DNA of 64,000 nucleotides from the NCBI GenBank assembly GCA_963971285.1, contig OZ020254.1:13601932-13665931 (forward strand). Direction: 5' to 3'. The notes under the pieces are model-generated. The model searched no databases, was not told where the DNA came from, and worked only from the letters and a program-made list of their open reading frames with translations. Both the position numbers and the translations under genes were made by a program. Each line of letters opens with the position of its first letter. Positions within the stretch are counted from its first letter, which is position 1. The stretch is from Astropecten irregularis (taxonomy: Eukaryota > Echinodermata > Asteroidea > Paxillosida > Astropectinidae). Below are positions 1 through 12,544 of the stretch, in pieces.

Positions 1-279
1 TAAATATTAGGTTTGAAGCACACTGAATATTTTATAATATTATGCTACCATGTGATGAAATAAAATTAAAAATATGTTGGCAGTGAAACAGAGCAACTGG
101 AAATTGAATCGAACAAAATTATAATATAGAATTATCGAAAACAAATCACAATTTTATAATAATTGTTAAAAAACATTAATCGCAAGCGCTCTGTGATTAT
201 AATCAGTTCTTTTGGAATTAAAATGATTGCAATGTATTCGTCTCGCTACGCGTACGAAGGTACATGTGTAGTGTATTTG

Positions 280-672
280 TTAAAGGTACTATCATAATCA
301 TACTTGGTAATATACCGAAACAGAAATCTTCAGAAATGTACCTATAACTTACAGGGTATAAAGATAAAAGATGGTGATGGTAGAACTAGAATCATATCGT
401 TCGAGTTTGTTCTGCCTGAAATGCTGTATATGCCTGTATCAATAAAGAGTAAAACCATTCAATGACCCAAAACAATTTGGATCTTTTAATGATCAAAACT
501 AACGGTGAAAAGGTGAAAAATTACCATGTGAATTTTTCACTGTTTTCTCAAAAGGTGGGTACTGTATGGGACTGGAGATTACGCAGATGACTGTTACTGT
601 ATCTTTCTTGATATCTTTGCTCATTAATCTCCATTTCTTTTGACAAAAATCAAAGAATGATATCACTTTTAA
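280..672 (+). mobile_element. TTAA-1 MITE, direct copy
   Basis: First of about 15 copies of family TTAA-1. The full-length pattern is TTAA, then a terminal inverted repeat like GGTAGTATCATACTTTGGT, about 330 bp of AT-rich body with a central palindrome around TGATCTTTTAAAGATCA, then the inverted terminal repeat and TTAA. No coding capacity. TTAA on both sides suggests a piggyBac-type target preference (inference), although the ends do not begin with the usual CCY of that superfamily. Confidence 0.8.
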
Positions 673-1067
673 ACTTGAAGACGAGGTTTTGAACTCCGTG
701 TTTTAAGTAAGAGACAGATTACACTGCCGCTGGGAAGAACCCCGAAATGTCAGCAGTTGTTGCATTCCTTTAGGGAGTGGGAATGAAGAAATGTTTATGT
801 TGGGCATAATGCTCCAAACATTTCCAATATAATCAGTACAGTGATTGATTAATAGGCCTATACTACAGTGTGGTCTCGTCAATAAAATGCTTAGGTCCCT
901 GTTGGTGTGTTTTTCACTTCATTCTGCAGTTAGAAAAAAAATATTAGCGTTTGTCCCTGAAAAGAGCGTGATAATTTGCTGTGTCAGTAAATGAACCTAT
1001 ACTTCGCAGCCTAAGACCATCGACTGATGCCAAATGAATGCGCAAAGTGTATAAAAACCACATCTAT
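673..1067. other. intergenic, nothing recognised
   Basis: AT-rich DNA between two MITEs. No open frame, tRNA or repeat family was recognised. Confidence 0.5.
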
Positions 1068-1417
1068 TTAAAGGTCAGTACAGGATCGGTAACATACCCA
1101 AACAGAAATGTTCACAAATTTTCCTAACTTCCAAAAGATGGTGCTATTTATAGAAACATACGTTAAAATTATTCCGTCTGAAAAGGTGTATTTATCCAGA
1201 AATTAGTCACACAAAGACCGAAAATAGTTTTGATTTCGGGATAAGATCAAAACCATTCTTAATTATGTTTTATAAATTGTTAGTGCTATTTTCTTGTGAC
1301 TCTGATGTCCGATTGAGCTTAAATTTTCACTCAAGCGTGTTATTGTACATGTTGGGTAGAAAAGGTTTGAGTGCTGTTCTGTGACCTTTACCAATCAGGC
1401 ATTATACTGGTCATTAA
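1068..1417 (+). mobile_element. TTAA-2 MITE, direct copy
   Basis: Family TTAA-2: TTAA, end close to AGGTACAGTACAGGATTGGT, body containing TTTTGATCTCGGGG-like and TATTTTCTCGTGACTC-like blocks, end close to TTTACCAATCATGTATTATA, then TTAA. It shares subterminal sequence (AAACAGAAATGTTCACA) with TTAA-1, so the two families are related. Confidence 0.75.
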
Positions 1418-1763
1418 GGGGTGAATTTAATTCTCAGTCACAGTTTTTTCTTCTTCAAATGTTTCCTTATTTGCTTCGTAATTCTATCCATATTGATTGT
1501 GTAAAATCAACACACCATTGGTTTACAATGTATAAGCTTGTTTCAGTAGACTGATTATGCTGGGTTGTTTGTTGGAAATTGTTTTTGTGACGGCACAGCA
1601 ATTTATGAAGTTACGAGTTATCAAATTATGAATATACTGAGGATATAAACAGTACGTCACCAGAGTTATTAAAACATTATTATAAGTGATATTAATGTAC
1701 ATATACATCATGAAATTGCGGTAGCATTGTTCTATACGAACAACGGAAATGAAGTGATCTCTT
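1418..1763. other. intergenic, nothing recognised
   Basis: AT-rich interval. The short open frames in it are chance: no homology and no splice context. Confidence 0.5.
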
Positions 1764-2130
1764 TTAAAGGTAGTATCATACTTTGGTTTTTGTCAAAGAA
1801 GTAGGCCCCTACAGATTCATGGTCAAAAATATCAAGGAAGATACAGTCACAGTCATCTGTGAAAATTTCAGTCCCATACGGTGCCCACTTTTTGAGAAAA
1901 TCGTGAAAAACGGCCACAGTATTTCTTAAGTCTTTTCCCCCTTTTTTTTATCTTTTAAAAGTTCAAACAGATTTTCGGTCGTTGTTTTAATAATTTCTGG
2001 ATAAATACACCATTTCAGGCGGAAACATTCTAACGGTAGGTTTCTACCAGCACTATCTTCATACCCTGAAAGTTAAACGTAAATCTGTGAACATTTCTGT
2101 TTTGGTTTCTTACCAAAGTATGATACTACC
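1764..2130 (-). mobile_element. TTAA-1 MITE, reverse copy
   Basis: Inverted TTAA-1 copy. It starts with TTAA and the terminal repeat, and ends with ACCAAAGTATGATACTACC, abutting the next copy without a spacer. Confidence 0.8.
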
Positions 2131-2473
2131 TACTTTGGTAGCACACCGAAACAGAAATCTTCACAGATTCACCTATAACTTACAGGGTATAACGATGGAG
2201 ATGTTCTAAACATACCGTTAAAATTCTTCTGCCTTAAATGCTGTATTAATTATCAAGAAAAGAGTAAAACCTTTGACCAACATTCTTTTTGATCTTTTAA
2301 AGATCACAAATAAAAGAGAAATACACCGGCCGTTTTTCACTGTTTTCTCACAAACTGGGCACTGTATGGGACTGAAATATTCACTGATGACTGTTACTGT
2401 ATCTTCCTTGATGTTTTTGCTCATGAATCTGCATTTCTTTGACAAAAACCAAAGTATGATATGATATATTTAA
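2131..2473 (+). mobile_element. TTAA-1 MITE, direct copy abutting the previous one
   Basis: Direct TTAA-1 copy whose first terminal bases are missing where it joins the upstream inverted copy. The pair forms a head-to-head composite of about 710 bp. Confidence 0.75.
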
Positions 2474-4487
2474 AATGATCGGTTAGCTTCCCTCGTATTG
2501 TCGTAAGAGGATTTGTATGCAACAAGCCTTGCGATGATTTTCTCAATGGAGAGACGCCTTTGTTATTGCTCCATCCATTTTCATCTTCTTCGTATTATTA
2601 TGTATGTCGGTTTCTGCAGAATGACAGATAAAGACTAGTGTGCCAAAGCGAATAGAAAGCAGAATCGTGTATCTATGAAACTGAGATATAGAATTGCTCC
2701 GGTCTCTACCGGTGCTGAAATTAAAAACCGCTATTATTGATTGAGTGTATATTAACTATTATGTGATCAATACGGCCAGGGCTTTGCATGCAGCGGAAGT
2801 CGTGTAGTATACCTTACAGTGCGGGCACTTTCCCCGTTGCCTCTTTTATCTACAACAACTGCAGCCACAATCTTTTTCTATCAACTCGATGCTTCCCTCT
2901 CGCCAGAAAAAAAAATGAACAACAGTACTGCTGGTAATTCGAGCTGCTTTCTTTCAAAAGTATACCGGGAAAAAATTGTATCGACGGATGGGAAGAGGAA
3001 CGAAATTTAATATAACATGCACGATTTTTTGTTGTTTTTTAAGTTTAAACGTATCTGAGTTGAATGAAGGAATATTCGGCATGGTTGAGGATAATAACAT
3101 GACTAGCCCCAGGCGTTGTACCCGTATTTTACCCTTTTCATATTAGTTTTATAATAAAATGTGAAAAAAAGATAATTCAAGCCTTTTTAGAGTGGGAATG
3201 TTTCCGCACTACGTACCCTCAACAATTCCGAACGCTATTTAGGCCCTTTCCGGACAAAAGAAAGGACATTTCCGTGAATAATTATTTTTGGGTCACCGGT
3301 CATAAATTAAGTTTTCGGCATCAGCCTGCGTTGCTGCGTTGTATTAGGGGCGTAATTGATTAATTTAATAACCTTTTTTTGATATTTTTGTTTCGTAATG
3401 AGTTTTGTTTTTGTTACAGAAGATCATATATTTTCTTTTGTTTTATATCAGACTGATAATAAGCCCCAACTGAATCGGTGATATATTTCTTTCTTTCTTT
3501 TTTAATTCGTTAAAAGCGTGGCTGTAATGATATTTAATAAAATCCACCGAAATTATTTAATTTAACTTTTGGATTAAATACGTTTTTTTGTTTTCTTCCA
3601 CATCTCTTTTTTTTTCCTCGAAATAAACCGCACCCCATTAGCATTTTGTACTCATTTTTGACATTTTGTGTTGCTGTTGTTGTTGCTGCTGCTGCTGCTG
3701 CTGTTAAGAGCGTTAACCTCTTGTGATCTTGATATTTTTCTTGTGATATAATGACCCCATAACTATAAATCTAGTACGCAATACAGTACAAACATCGTTC
3801 AAAACGTGTATATCTATATCTTCAAATAATAATTATTATATCACTATTGGTATAGTATAACCATAGCTCTTCGTGGAATGCTGTTTGAATAGAAATATAG
3901 TTGTTTGTTTTCTTTAAACTAATGCATGCACCCGCACTTCCGCTTGTGTGCAGTGAAAATAATTGATCCGATCCATTAAAACAAAATCTACTTCCGGACA
4001 TGGCCTATGGCTTGTCGGTCATACCATATCGTCATGACTGTTACATTATGCTTGGCTACTACTTAACTAACCTACTTAACCCATGTCCGCTGGATTTTAT
4101 GGCCCAAGGGCCGAATTTTTGCTTGCCCTTTGTCTAGACAAACCTTGCATACGAACCGAGGGCCTCAGGACAAAGGATGTCCGCATAATGTATGATCCTG
4201 ATACGGTCTGAGGACTTACTTATGTCCACAGAAGGTTTTTGTTTCATTTTTGAGACGATTTATTTTTCATAATGTCGTAATTTATTTGTCGCCAAACTTT
4301 GAAATTAACATTCATTGGGATATTCGCTCAAAATGTCAACACAAAAAATCATGGCTACGATACAAATGCCGATAGTTTAAACAAATCAATTTGTTCGGTA
4401 CAAAATAATACAGCAACATTCACAGGTTTGTCCAGCAAACCTGAGATTTTGTGTATGTTTGTTTTGAGGAATCTCATGAGGATCAAG
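2474..4487. other. repeat-poor AT-rich interval, no gene seen
   Basis: About 2 kb without recognised transposon copies. It holds a short (TGT/TGC)n trinucleotide run near 3670-3705 and several T-runs. Open frames are under 65 codons and show no family motif. No exon could be supported. Confidence 0.5.
3668..3706. repeat. (TGY)n microsatellite
   Basis: Interrupted trinucleotide run TGTTGCTGTTGTTGTTGC followed by a pure CTG stretch. Confidence 0.8.
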
Positions 4488-4857
4488 TTAAAGGTACAGT
4501 ACAGGATTGTATAACATACCCAAACAGAAATGTTCACAGATTTACGTATAACATAATTAACATTTGGGTATGAAGATGGTGCTGGTAGAAACATACCGTT
4601 AAAATATTTCCGCCTGAATAGTAAAACAAAGACCGAAAACAGTTTTGATTTCGGGGTAAAATCAAAACCATTCTTTATAATTTACATGTAGTATAAGAAA
4701 GGTGGAGTCGGGTTTTCGCTATTTTCTCGTGACTCCGATGTCCGATTGAGCTCAAATTTGCACACGTTTATATTTATAATATGTTTGTATTTGCTGGATC
4801 AGACAAAGTATGAGCGCTGTTCTGTGACCTTACCAATCATGTATTATACATTTAGAG
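4488..4857 (+). mobile_element. TTAA-2 MITE, direct copy
   Basis: TTAA-2 copy with an intact 5' end (AAGGTACAGTACAGGATTGT) and a 3' end ACCAATCATGTATTATA; the final TTAA is degraded to TTTA. Confidence 0.75.
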
Positions 4858-5334
4858 GGGAAAGATAAGATGGGGAAATGAGGTTTTATTCGTGGAAATG
4901 ATTAGCGTAGAAAATCCAATAAATTAACCACAGCTTAGTACAGGCGTCCACAATGTAATGAAGCTATCCGGATACAGTATGTAATTGCATATCGCGGTTA
5001 CATGATTACATTGTACTCTTGCTACATGCATGTAATGTATTCATTGGAAACCTACGATCGAATTTTTCGCTTGTACCGTTTCATCTGACACGTAACAGTC
5101 GTCGGAAGTAAGAGAAAAAAATGTGAATGATTTTCTTATTATTATATAATTTAAACAAGGTAAACTAGGCACAGCTTTTTCCAAGTTGCTTGGAATACGC
5201 CCAATACATACTTATAGCTAGGGTAGTAGTAGGGTATTTCCTCAGCCTTTCCATGTAAACCAGCTGTTGTCCAGATTACAGGCTCATTTGTGTACTTTCC
5301 TCCATCCTCCAAAATGTAGACAAACCGACATCAC
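4858..5334. other. intergenic, nothing recognised
   Basis: Unassigned AT-rich DNA between two MITEs. Confidence 0.4.
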
Positions 5335-5638
5335 TTAAAGGTAGTATCATACTTTGGTAGCACACCAAAACTTATAGGGTACACAGATGGTGATGGTAGA
5401 AACATACCGGTAAAAAAACTTTGCCTGAAATGCTGTGTTTATCCAGAAAAGAGTAAAACCAATTATCACAAATAATGGTGAAAAGATTTTAAAAGAAATA
5501 CCGTGGCCGTTTTTCACTGTGATCTTTAAAAGTGGGCACCGTATGGGACTCAGGGAATTTCACAGATGACTGTTACTGTGTCTGTCTTGATATTTGTGCC
5601 CATGGATCTGCATTTCTTTGACAAAAAAGTCGTTACCT
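5335..5638 (+). mobile_element. TTAA-1 MITE, 3'-truncated direct copy
   Basis: TTAA-1 copy with an intact 5' TTAA and terminal repeat. The body is about 60 bp shorter than usual and the 3' terminal repeat is lost. Confidence 0.75.
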
Positions 5639-5639
5639 T

Positions 5640-5980
5640 ATTAATAAACCTAACCCCCTAGACATTTGTGCTAGATACCTTTCTCAGCCTAACACAATCC
5701 AACAGCCTGGAGTGTCAGGTAATGTCCACTGTACTCAACCTGTTATACTCCAACAGATTACTCTATAACAACGGTACACAGCTCATCAAGTTCCAACAGT
5801 TGCTTACTGTTGGAATTTGGCAGACTGTGTACATAAGGCCCTATGCAAAAATAAACATCATTTTCACATGGTATCAATCTTAGCAAATTCCAACAACTGT
5901 ACCCTCCTCAGCCTAACAGATCCCAACAAAACATAATGTTGGAGTTTAAAGGGCCTGGGGGCGTTAGGGTACCTTTAAAG
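5640..5980. repeat. imperfect foldback with CCAACA words
   Basis: The interval begins CCTAACCCCCTAGAC and ends GGGGGCGTTAGGGTACC, an imperfect inverted pair. Inside are repeated ATTCCAACA/TGTTGGAATT words, with a local palindrome around 5800-5820. It looks like a degenerate palindromic element. Confidence 0.4.
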
Positions 5981-7180
5981 TTGCCTAGTATGCTAATATA
6001 CGGCTCATTTAAATCTACTTGTTAAACTGATCAAACGACATAGCAAGTATTATGTGTAGTGTATATAGGCATATACGTAACCAGTGAATATATCTTAGTG
6101 ACACACGTGTGATCACTGTTATCAGATTAAATGTTGTTGTTGTTGTTTTTCAATTCAAATCTGTAATTATTCTAGTGACGTCTTTGGGAAAATTAAATAA
6201 CTTCCGGTTTGACAGGAGTTGTTAGTTATGGTTGTGCGGGTTGTGCCTTGCGTATTATCCGCTCTGAGTGAAATCAGTCCTATGGGGAATAAGCAGATTG
6301 ATTAAAGAAGTTGAAATCATTGACAACTGTGTATTTGTAAACAGCGATGATAATGCAAATTAGATTCGAATGGGATATACTACACATACAGGAAGTGAAA
6401 CTGATAAGATGATTTCCGTTGTTGTTGTTTTTGTTGTTATTTTTTGTTCAGTTTTGGGTTTGTTGTTGTTATTGTTTTGTGTTTTTCAAAATGTTTGGAG
6501 TTAGGAGGGCCTGACACGTTTCGATCCTAGCAGGATCTTTATCAAAGGCTAAATGACAAGAGGACAATCACATGGAAGTAAAATACACATACATAAACGG
6601 ATGAGAGGATCAGAAGAAGAATATATGAGAGTGTATGTTTGTTAAAACTTTGTTTGCTTTCAAAATGCTGCTGTGTGTTTGAACGGACTGATTTCTGTGT
6701 CGTGAATAATGCATCTGTTTATACGCTATTTCCGTGCAGTGAGCATTGTATACAGTGTCATGATAATTGTGTTTGGATATAGTCACGTCATTGTGTGCTG
6801 GCATTGTCATAATGAGGTAATGTAATTTATAGGCTGTATGTATTGTATTGTACGGTTCAGTGATTGTGACTGTTTTACGGTTTGTTCGAGGTGACAACGG
6901 AAGTGAGTACTTCCGGTATTACTCAGTAGTACTCATGCTCAGAGTACTGGAGTATTGAGTAATCCTATTGTGATTATGGTATTGTGCACGTGTGGAAGCG
7001 GCATTATTACGGCCCAGCATATCACACTCTGTTACTGTGATGACTACATTGTCATGTCCCAATCGGGGCGTGGCCGCCAATTCCCATTCGCTGACGAATA
7101 GAAATCACAAACAAACAAACAGAAACAACTAGAGTTGATGCATAACACAACATCTATCTTAAATATGCACCAATTATTCA
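5981..7180. other. intergenic; foldback remnant only
   Basis: Apart from the palindrome remnant at 6490-6560 I see no repeat family and no supported gene. A 95-codon minus-strand open frame at 6610-6897 is rich in His, Thr and Asn and matches nothing I recognise. A (GTT)n-rich stretch lies at 6418-6475. Confidence 0.4.
6490..6560 (-). mobile_element. remnant of hairpin-GAAACG repeat family
   Basis: Contains GGAGTTAGGAGGGCCTGACA followed by the word for hairpin GATCC-TGCTA-GGATC on the minus strand. The same block recurs at 13770, 46459, 54740 and 59150. On the minus strand the order is TTTGATAAA, a 5-bp hairpin, then CGAAACG. Confidence 0.6.
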
Positions 7181-7185
7181 GAAAA

Positions 7186-7435
7186 TTCCCAGTCCCACTT
7201 TTTGAGAAAACACTGAAAAATAAAACGCACAGTATTTCTAAAATCTTTTCACCGTTATTTTTGATCTTTCCGGAGATCAAAATTGTTTTTGGTCATTGGT
7301 GTATTCTTTTCTGGATAAATACAGCATTTCAGGCAGAACAAAGGTGCAACTGTATGTTTCTACCATCACCATCGTTATACCCTGTAAGTTATATAAATCT
7401 GTGAAGATTTCTGTTTCGGTATACAACCAACGTAT
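7186..7435 (-). mobile_element. TTAA-1 MITE, 5'-truncated reverse copy
   Basis: Inverted TTAA-1 body from CCCACTTTTTGAGAAAACA to TTCTGTTTCGGTATACAACC. Both terminal repeats are degraded. Confidence 0.7.
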
Positions 7436-7922
7436 TTTCCAAGATTCTTTGCAAAATGACTTGACTCCTTGTAATAGTATATAGTGGAACTGTGCAAATG
7501 ATTAAATATCATTGGCATATCAGAAACGTTGATCCTTTGGGGATATCTAAGTAATACTACATGGCCCTCCCACATGGGGCCCTTCCAACAGTTACAAATA
7601 TTCAACTTTTTTTCTGAGGAATGAATGATTTTGTTTGGTATTTCTCGTGGGACACACATTAACCACGAGCCATTACCGGGTACCATGGTGCACGGATGCA
7701 ACATTGACGTAAAAAAATGAAAACCGCAAATCAATCTGAACATCATCGATTTTCACATAAAAGTGGACAATGAAACCTGAACGTTTAGGGTTAAACTGTC
7801 AGTATGGGGTAGAAATATAAGTCAACCAGAATTCACCAGGGATTGAGGCGTTTCACCTCCATCGTATTTGATGTATCTAATTATGATTTATGCGTTCATT
7901 CACGTCTGATCTTATGGTTTGC
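7436..7922. other. intergenic, nothing recognised
   Basis: A 123-codon minus-strand open frame at 7375-7746 partly overlaps the preceding MITE and has no recognisable motif, so it is not called as a gene. Confidence 0.4.
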
Positions 7923-8275
7923 TTAAAGGTACAGTACAGGATTGGTAACACACCTGAACAGTGAGATTTTATACGTATTCTTTCAGGGTAAGAAGATGGG
8001 GCTGGTAGAAACATGGTTCAAATATCATCCGCCTGAAATGGTGTGTTTGTTTAGAAATTAGTCAAACAAAGACCGAAAACAGTTTTGATCTCAGAGTATG
8101 ATCAAAACCATTCTTTGTTTTATAAGAAAAGTTGATTCGGTTTTTATCGCTATTTTCTCGTGGCTCAGGAGTCCGATATTGAACTCAAATTTTCACAAGT
8201 TTATTATGACATGTACTTTCTGGATCACACAAAGTGTGAGTGCTGTTCTGTGACCTTTACCAATCATACCTTTAA
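7923..8275 (+). mobile_element. TTAA-2 MITE, direct copy
   Basis: Nearly full-length TTAA-2 copy bounded by TTAA at both ends, with ends AAGGTACAGTACAGGATTGG and ACCAATCATACC. Confidence 0.8.
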
Positions 8276-9166
8276 TACTGAAACATATTACAAGGAGTGA
8301 TGTTGTTGGTGTACATGTAGGCCTATATCCTGAACATGGGGCTCATTCATGCTTATGCCATTATTTTGTTTGATTAATTATACACGGATTTATTTTCATA
8401 GGGCGATGGCGAAAGAAATATGTCTCTAGAGATTGAATGAAAGATGCGTTTTTGAATGGTTTATTTGTCCCATGCAATACTGCCAGTTCTTTGCACTATG
8501 GCCCCAGCGAATGGTGTATCACACAAAATGACGGAACGCTATTTGACTTAGCCTATGGTGAAACTGATATGTAAGGAATATGCGAGATATTTCCGATCCG
8601 AACTGTTTATTTGTGGCTGTTTGCTCGAGTCGCTGGTTAAAACCGAGCATGTGTCCTCTATCGAGTCCATTGCCACACATGCAAGGGCCGTGGACTGATA
8701 GGAATCTGAAATATGCAGCTGGTACCCACGCGTAAATATTTTCGAACCTCCCCGCGGGGAGTAACGGACGTGGATGGCTTGCGGCTCAACGTGAATTTTG
8801 TTGACAACTGTTTCATGTCTCAACGTTCCCCGCCGTGTCTCCGATGGCTGACCGGTAATTCAAGTTATAAGGAATTCTAATTGAGTGCGGACGTGGCAAA
8901 ACAGTCGTGTCACTTCATCGAACTGCCGACTACTTTTTTTTCTCCCTCACATAAACCATGGAGCCATGGAGGTAGAAATAGCAAAGCACAATCTCCCATC
9001 CTCGCGTAAGAAAAAATTAAGAAAAAAAAATATCACTTCTTGAACTTGATTGGACCACTTTTAAACTTTGGGTTTCAAATTCTTCCGGTGTGGTGTTCTC
9101 CCCTGCGTCACTTCCATGTATTTAACTACTTCCGTTAAGTATACCCCTAAGTTATATTTCACTATC
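8276..9166. other. intergenic, moderately GC-rich core, no gene supported
   Basis: The segment 8600-8880 is richer in GC and CpG than its surroundings and repeat-free, but neither strand yields a recognisable exon. Confidence 0.4.
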
Positions 9167-9552
9167 AAAGGGCATATATCCTATAACATTGGTAAAAGTG
9201 ACAGAGCAGCTGTAGGCTACTAATAGTTCGATTTGGCATGGAATAAAAACAAACCTGTGAAATTTTCAGCTCAATTGATCATTGGAAACGGTAGAAAACG
9301 GCGAAAAACCCGTTGTTACGCCAAATTGTGTGGGAAAACATGGGTAACTGTCTCATTTTTCATCTTGCCAAGATCAAAAATGTTTTGGTGTTTGGTTTTA
9401 CATCTCGGGATAAATACATCATTTCATGCAGAAACTGTTCACAGTATGTTTCCACCATATACTGTTTTTATACCTATGTTATAGGCATATCTGTGAACAT
9501 TTCTGTTTTTGTTTGTTATATATTAATGTTGTAGGCCTCATATGCCCTTTAA
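9167..9552 (-). mobile_element. TTAA-4 MITE, reverse copy
   Basis: Divergent family TTAA-4, recognised by ACAGAGCAGCTG near one end, GGAATAAAAACAAACCTG, and TGTGAACATTTCTGTTTTTG near the other. The right end CCCTTTAA keeps the TTAA. Confidence 0.65.
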
Positions 9553-10980
9553 TAGCCAATTATTGGATAAAACATAACTAAATACATAGGCCTAACTGAT
9601 ATGTACAGACTATAGACTTTCGGAAGACCATATGCACGTACGTAATAGGACTTGTGCATTTCATTCGTATGTTATCATTCTTCATTTAGGTTTCTTTTAT
9701 GTGACGGCTGTGCCCGGAGCAAATCTGATTATTTCAATTAAAAGCTGAACGTACGGGCTGTTTATGTTTGTTCGTGTTTTGATTGCCTGTTGTTGTTGTG
9801 GTCTTTATTTATTTATTTTTTTCCACTTTTAGAAATGTCCGTTTGTTCGGTCTCTCACAATGAAAAAAAAAACGGTAGAACACAAAATAATTAATTAAAA
9901 CTCAAGCCGGGCAAACGTTTCCCACGGTTCTACCTCTATTTCTCCTACCTGGTTTAACAAATAAAATGTTGCAGTGAATTTAATGACTGAAAAGGATATA
10001 TTCAACACAAATTTAAAATCAAGTTCGGTAGGGAAAGATTCTTAAGAAACAACAACACCAAAATGTGTAAATTGCTTGAAGATGAAGTGAGTGAAATCGA
10101 CGACACCAGCAGCTGTCATTTCGCATGCGATTCAGTGTATAATATAATAATAATGATATCCCCATTTGCACAAGGCCATGAAACTTCGCTTCAACACAGG
10201 GGGGGGGGGGGGGGGGGGTTAGGTTTTTGTTCGTAAACGTCACGCCACACTTTCATTAATGGAGGTCACCCCCATAATGGCCTTTATACGTCAAATATTG
10301 TGTTTTCGCCTTGCACGAAAAAAGGGGTAAAGTCGCACGTATCCTGGCCTTGGTTCCTATATTATTTTACCGAGGTTGAGGCACGGTCGGCCTTGGTGTG
10401 TAGGCTAACTAATAAAGGCACGAGAAGCCCTTTGATGCAGTGTGCATGTGCCTAACCGAATTTGAATAGCTTGCTGAATGCATACAGCTTTCACAGTAAC
10501 GGCCTTTATTCTCACCAAACTCCGCGCATGTTTTCTTTCCCAACACAAATCAATTCAGAGAATACGAAAAGGATATCTTGTTCTTTTTCTAATGAAACGG
10601 GAACAATTGAAAACAAAAGGAACAAATTAGTGGGGAAGAAATCCTTTGTGGTGACGAGTTTAGATTGATAATATTGACATACTGTCCGGATATAGAGTTT
10701 GTGGTTATGAGACTGTACATACAGTGCCTAGGAACTAATTGGTGGCAAATATTTTTAACCAGAGGCCAAATTCTTATCAGGAAAATTGAAATATCCGTAC
10801 TATGAATAAGTCAATGTCAGGGACGGAGACACTCTGCGGTATCCGTCGGATGAGAGGCTGCCAGCGGCCGGTGACCACGGACCGTGATTAATTAAGAAAA
10901 CGGACCCATTACCAGGCCTTGGGCTCTTCCGGGTGGTTGGTCATTCGTCTCGGTCCGTGAATTATTCCACTTGGGGGATC
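9553..10980. other. intergenic; single-copy DNA with a G-run
   Basis: No repeat family was recognised. A G homopolymer of about 19 occurs at 10200-10218. The part at 10800-10980 is GC-rich and holds the imperfect inverted pair CACGGACCGTGATTAATT / GGTCCGTGAATTATTCC. No exon is supported. Confidence 0.4.
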
Positions 10981-10984
10981 ACTA

Positions 10985-11075
10985 ATGGGTCAAGTTCAGC
11001 GTGCTGCTGACCTTGTCCGGAGGTTCAACTCCGGGCACTACGGTCAAGCGATGACCCTTCGATGTTTGTTATTGG
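10985..11075 (+). CDS. doubtful 5' coding fragment, possibly of the downstream phosphatase
   Basis: A GC-rich open frame from an ATG reads MGQVQRAADLVRRF, continues, and reaches CLLLD about 27 residues in. N-terminal rhodanese-like domains of DUSP1/DUSP4-type phosphatases contain CLLLDC(R) shortly after a leucine-rich start, so this could be the missing start of the phosphatase gene 3 kb downstream. Against this, the frame runs straight into a TTA/TTTTA low-complexity tract with no good donor, and no continuation with the expected histidine-glycine motif was found. The resemblance is five residues and may be chance. Confidence 0.15.
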
Positions 11076-11084
11076 ATTGGATTG

Positions 11085-11147
11085 TATTATTATTATTATT
11101 TATTTTATTTTATTTTATTTTATTTTATTTATTTTTTTTTTGGGGGG
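11085..11147. repeat. (TTTTA)n and T/G-run low-complexity tract
   Basis: ATT repeats, then TTTTA pentamers, then T and G homopolymers. Confidence 0.85.
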
Positions 11148-11517
11148 GGGCAAGTTTGCAAATTCAAGTTCACGAGGTCAGTTGGTCTACGATTTGTTTT
11201 ATGATGGGAATTCTGGAGTTCATGTTCTAGCCATGTCCCGATATCATATTGACCCGACCGTGAAGGATCAGCAAAACGTGACCAGTGGTGACCGTATCTT
11301 GCCCAGGGATTGATACCATGGTCACACGACATGACTCCCCTCATGTAGTGCAGTGTACTAGGTGATGTTCTGTTGGTTGGTGTTTTCCCATATTGATAGG
11401 AACATTTTAAATTGATTATCCAAAAATGGTCCAATGTATCAGATTCAATTGTATGTGATGGGTGTTGATTAGAATTTGTCCTTGCCATATATTGTCTGCA
11501 TCAATTTATTGACATCA

Positions 11518-11578
11518 TTATCATACTTTGGTTTTTGTCCAAGAAATGCAGATTCAAGGGCAAAAATATCAAAATGTC
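11518..11578 (-). mobile_element. TTAA-1 MITE fragment
   Basis: Only about 60 bp of an inverted TTAA-1 end is present (ATCATACTTTGGTTTTTGTC onward). It joins directly to an element of the GGCTCA family. Confidence 0.6.
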
Positions 11579-11720
11579 AAGCTCTGTTTTCCTTTTCAAA
11601 CCAGAAAATCTACTTCCTAACCACAGCCAAAAGCCTCTTTTTTGATACCCGTTATTTCGGAATGGATTCACGAAATGGAACCGAAGCCGGAGCCTGAGCC
11701 TCCGTTTCGTAAACGCCCGT
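11579..11720 (-). mobile_element. GGCTCA-family MITE, half copy
   Basis: Right half of the family seen complete at 48731-49029: CTCTGTTTTCCTTTTCAAAC, AATCTACTTCC, AAAAGCCTCTTTTTTGATAC, then GAGCCTGAGCCTCCGTTTCG and GTAAACGCCC. Confidence 0.65.
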
Positions 11721-12540
11721 AGATTCAGTTTTACGTTATCGAAGTTTTGTTGGAATATTTTTTAGACCATAGAGGGCGGCAGATAGGTATATGGCCCTGT
11801 CGAATATATATTCTGAATGAATAATTACTGAACAACAAACAAGCAAAGGACAAAACAACAACATCACAGACTTGTTTTATTCTCGATATACGCGAACATT
11901 CTAGAATTTGAGGCTACACGCACGTAGATGGACCGTAAACGATTCGGGAATCAGACCAAGTGCTCAGATCAGTAAGGGGTGACATCCGAGGGGACATCTT
12001 GTTTGTTAGCGCGTGTTATACGTCAGCGGAACCTAACTCATATCCCATGCTGCTAGCTTCAAAATTGCTCCGTTTCGTTTCGAGGAAAAAAAAAGAAACG
12101 GTATACATGCATGTATAGGTCCCCAGTGTACACTTCATATGGCTGCATCAGCGGTGACCACAGGAAATAACTGCAATGTTTAAAAAAAAAAAAAGGTATT
12201 TTTTTCTGCTATGTAAGTTCCGCGCCAAACGTCATTCGGGACATGTTATTTGGAGGAAAGGGTCCCACATGATACAAGGTAATTTCAGTTTTAAGTGGAA
12301 ATGAGGCCACATCAGCTTACATTGAATGTGAAGATTAGGCTATCCTTGTTTAGTAATTGATTGTTGTTTGGATGATATGGACGGTTGTCTAGAACTGACT
12401 CAATTAATTGATTCTTATGCAGTCATCCATTTCTTTTAGAAATTAGGGAATCATAAGTTGGAACAAATATTAAAACAGTACCTGAACTGCATTAATTTTG
12501 ATTTTACAAGTGACAACGGAAAATGAAGGAACACATTCAG
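11721..12540. other. intergenic, nothing recognised
   Basis: Single-copy AT-rich DNA with A-runs at 12087 and 12182. No gene or element was recognised. Confidence 0.4.
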
Positions 12541-12544
12541 TTCT

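Noticed and set aside
6610-6897. 95-codon minus frame upstream of the hairpin-GAAACG remnant, considered as the end of a Penelope-like reverse transcriptase.
   Set aside because: No GIY-YIG or reverse-transcriptase motif is visible; composition is His/Thr/Asn-rich and unremarkable.
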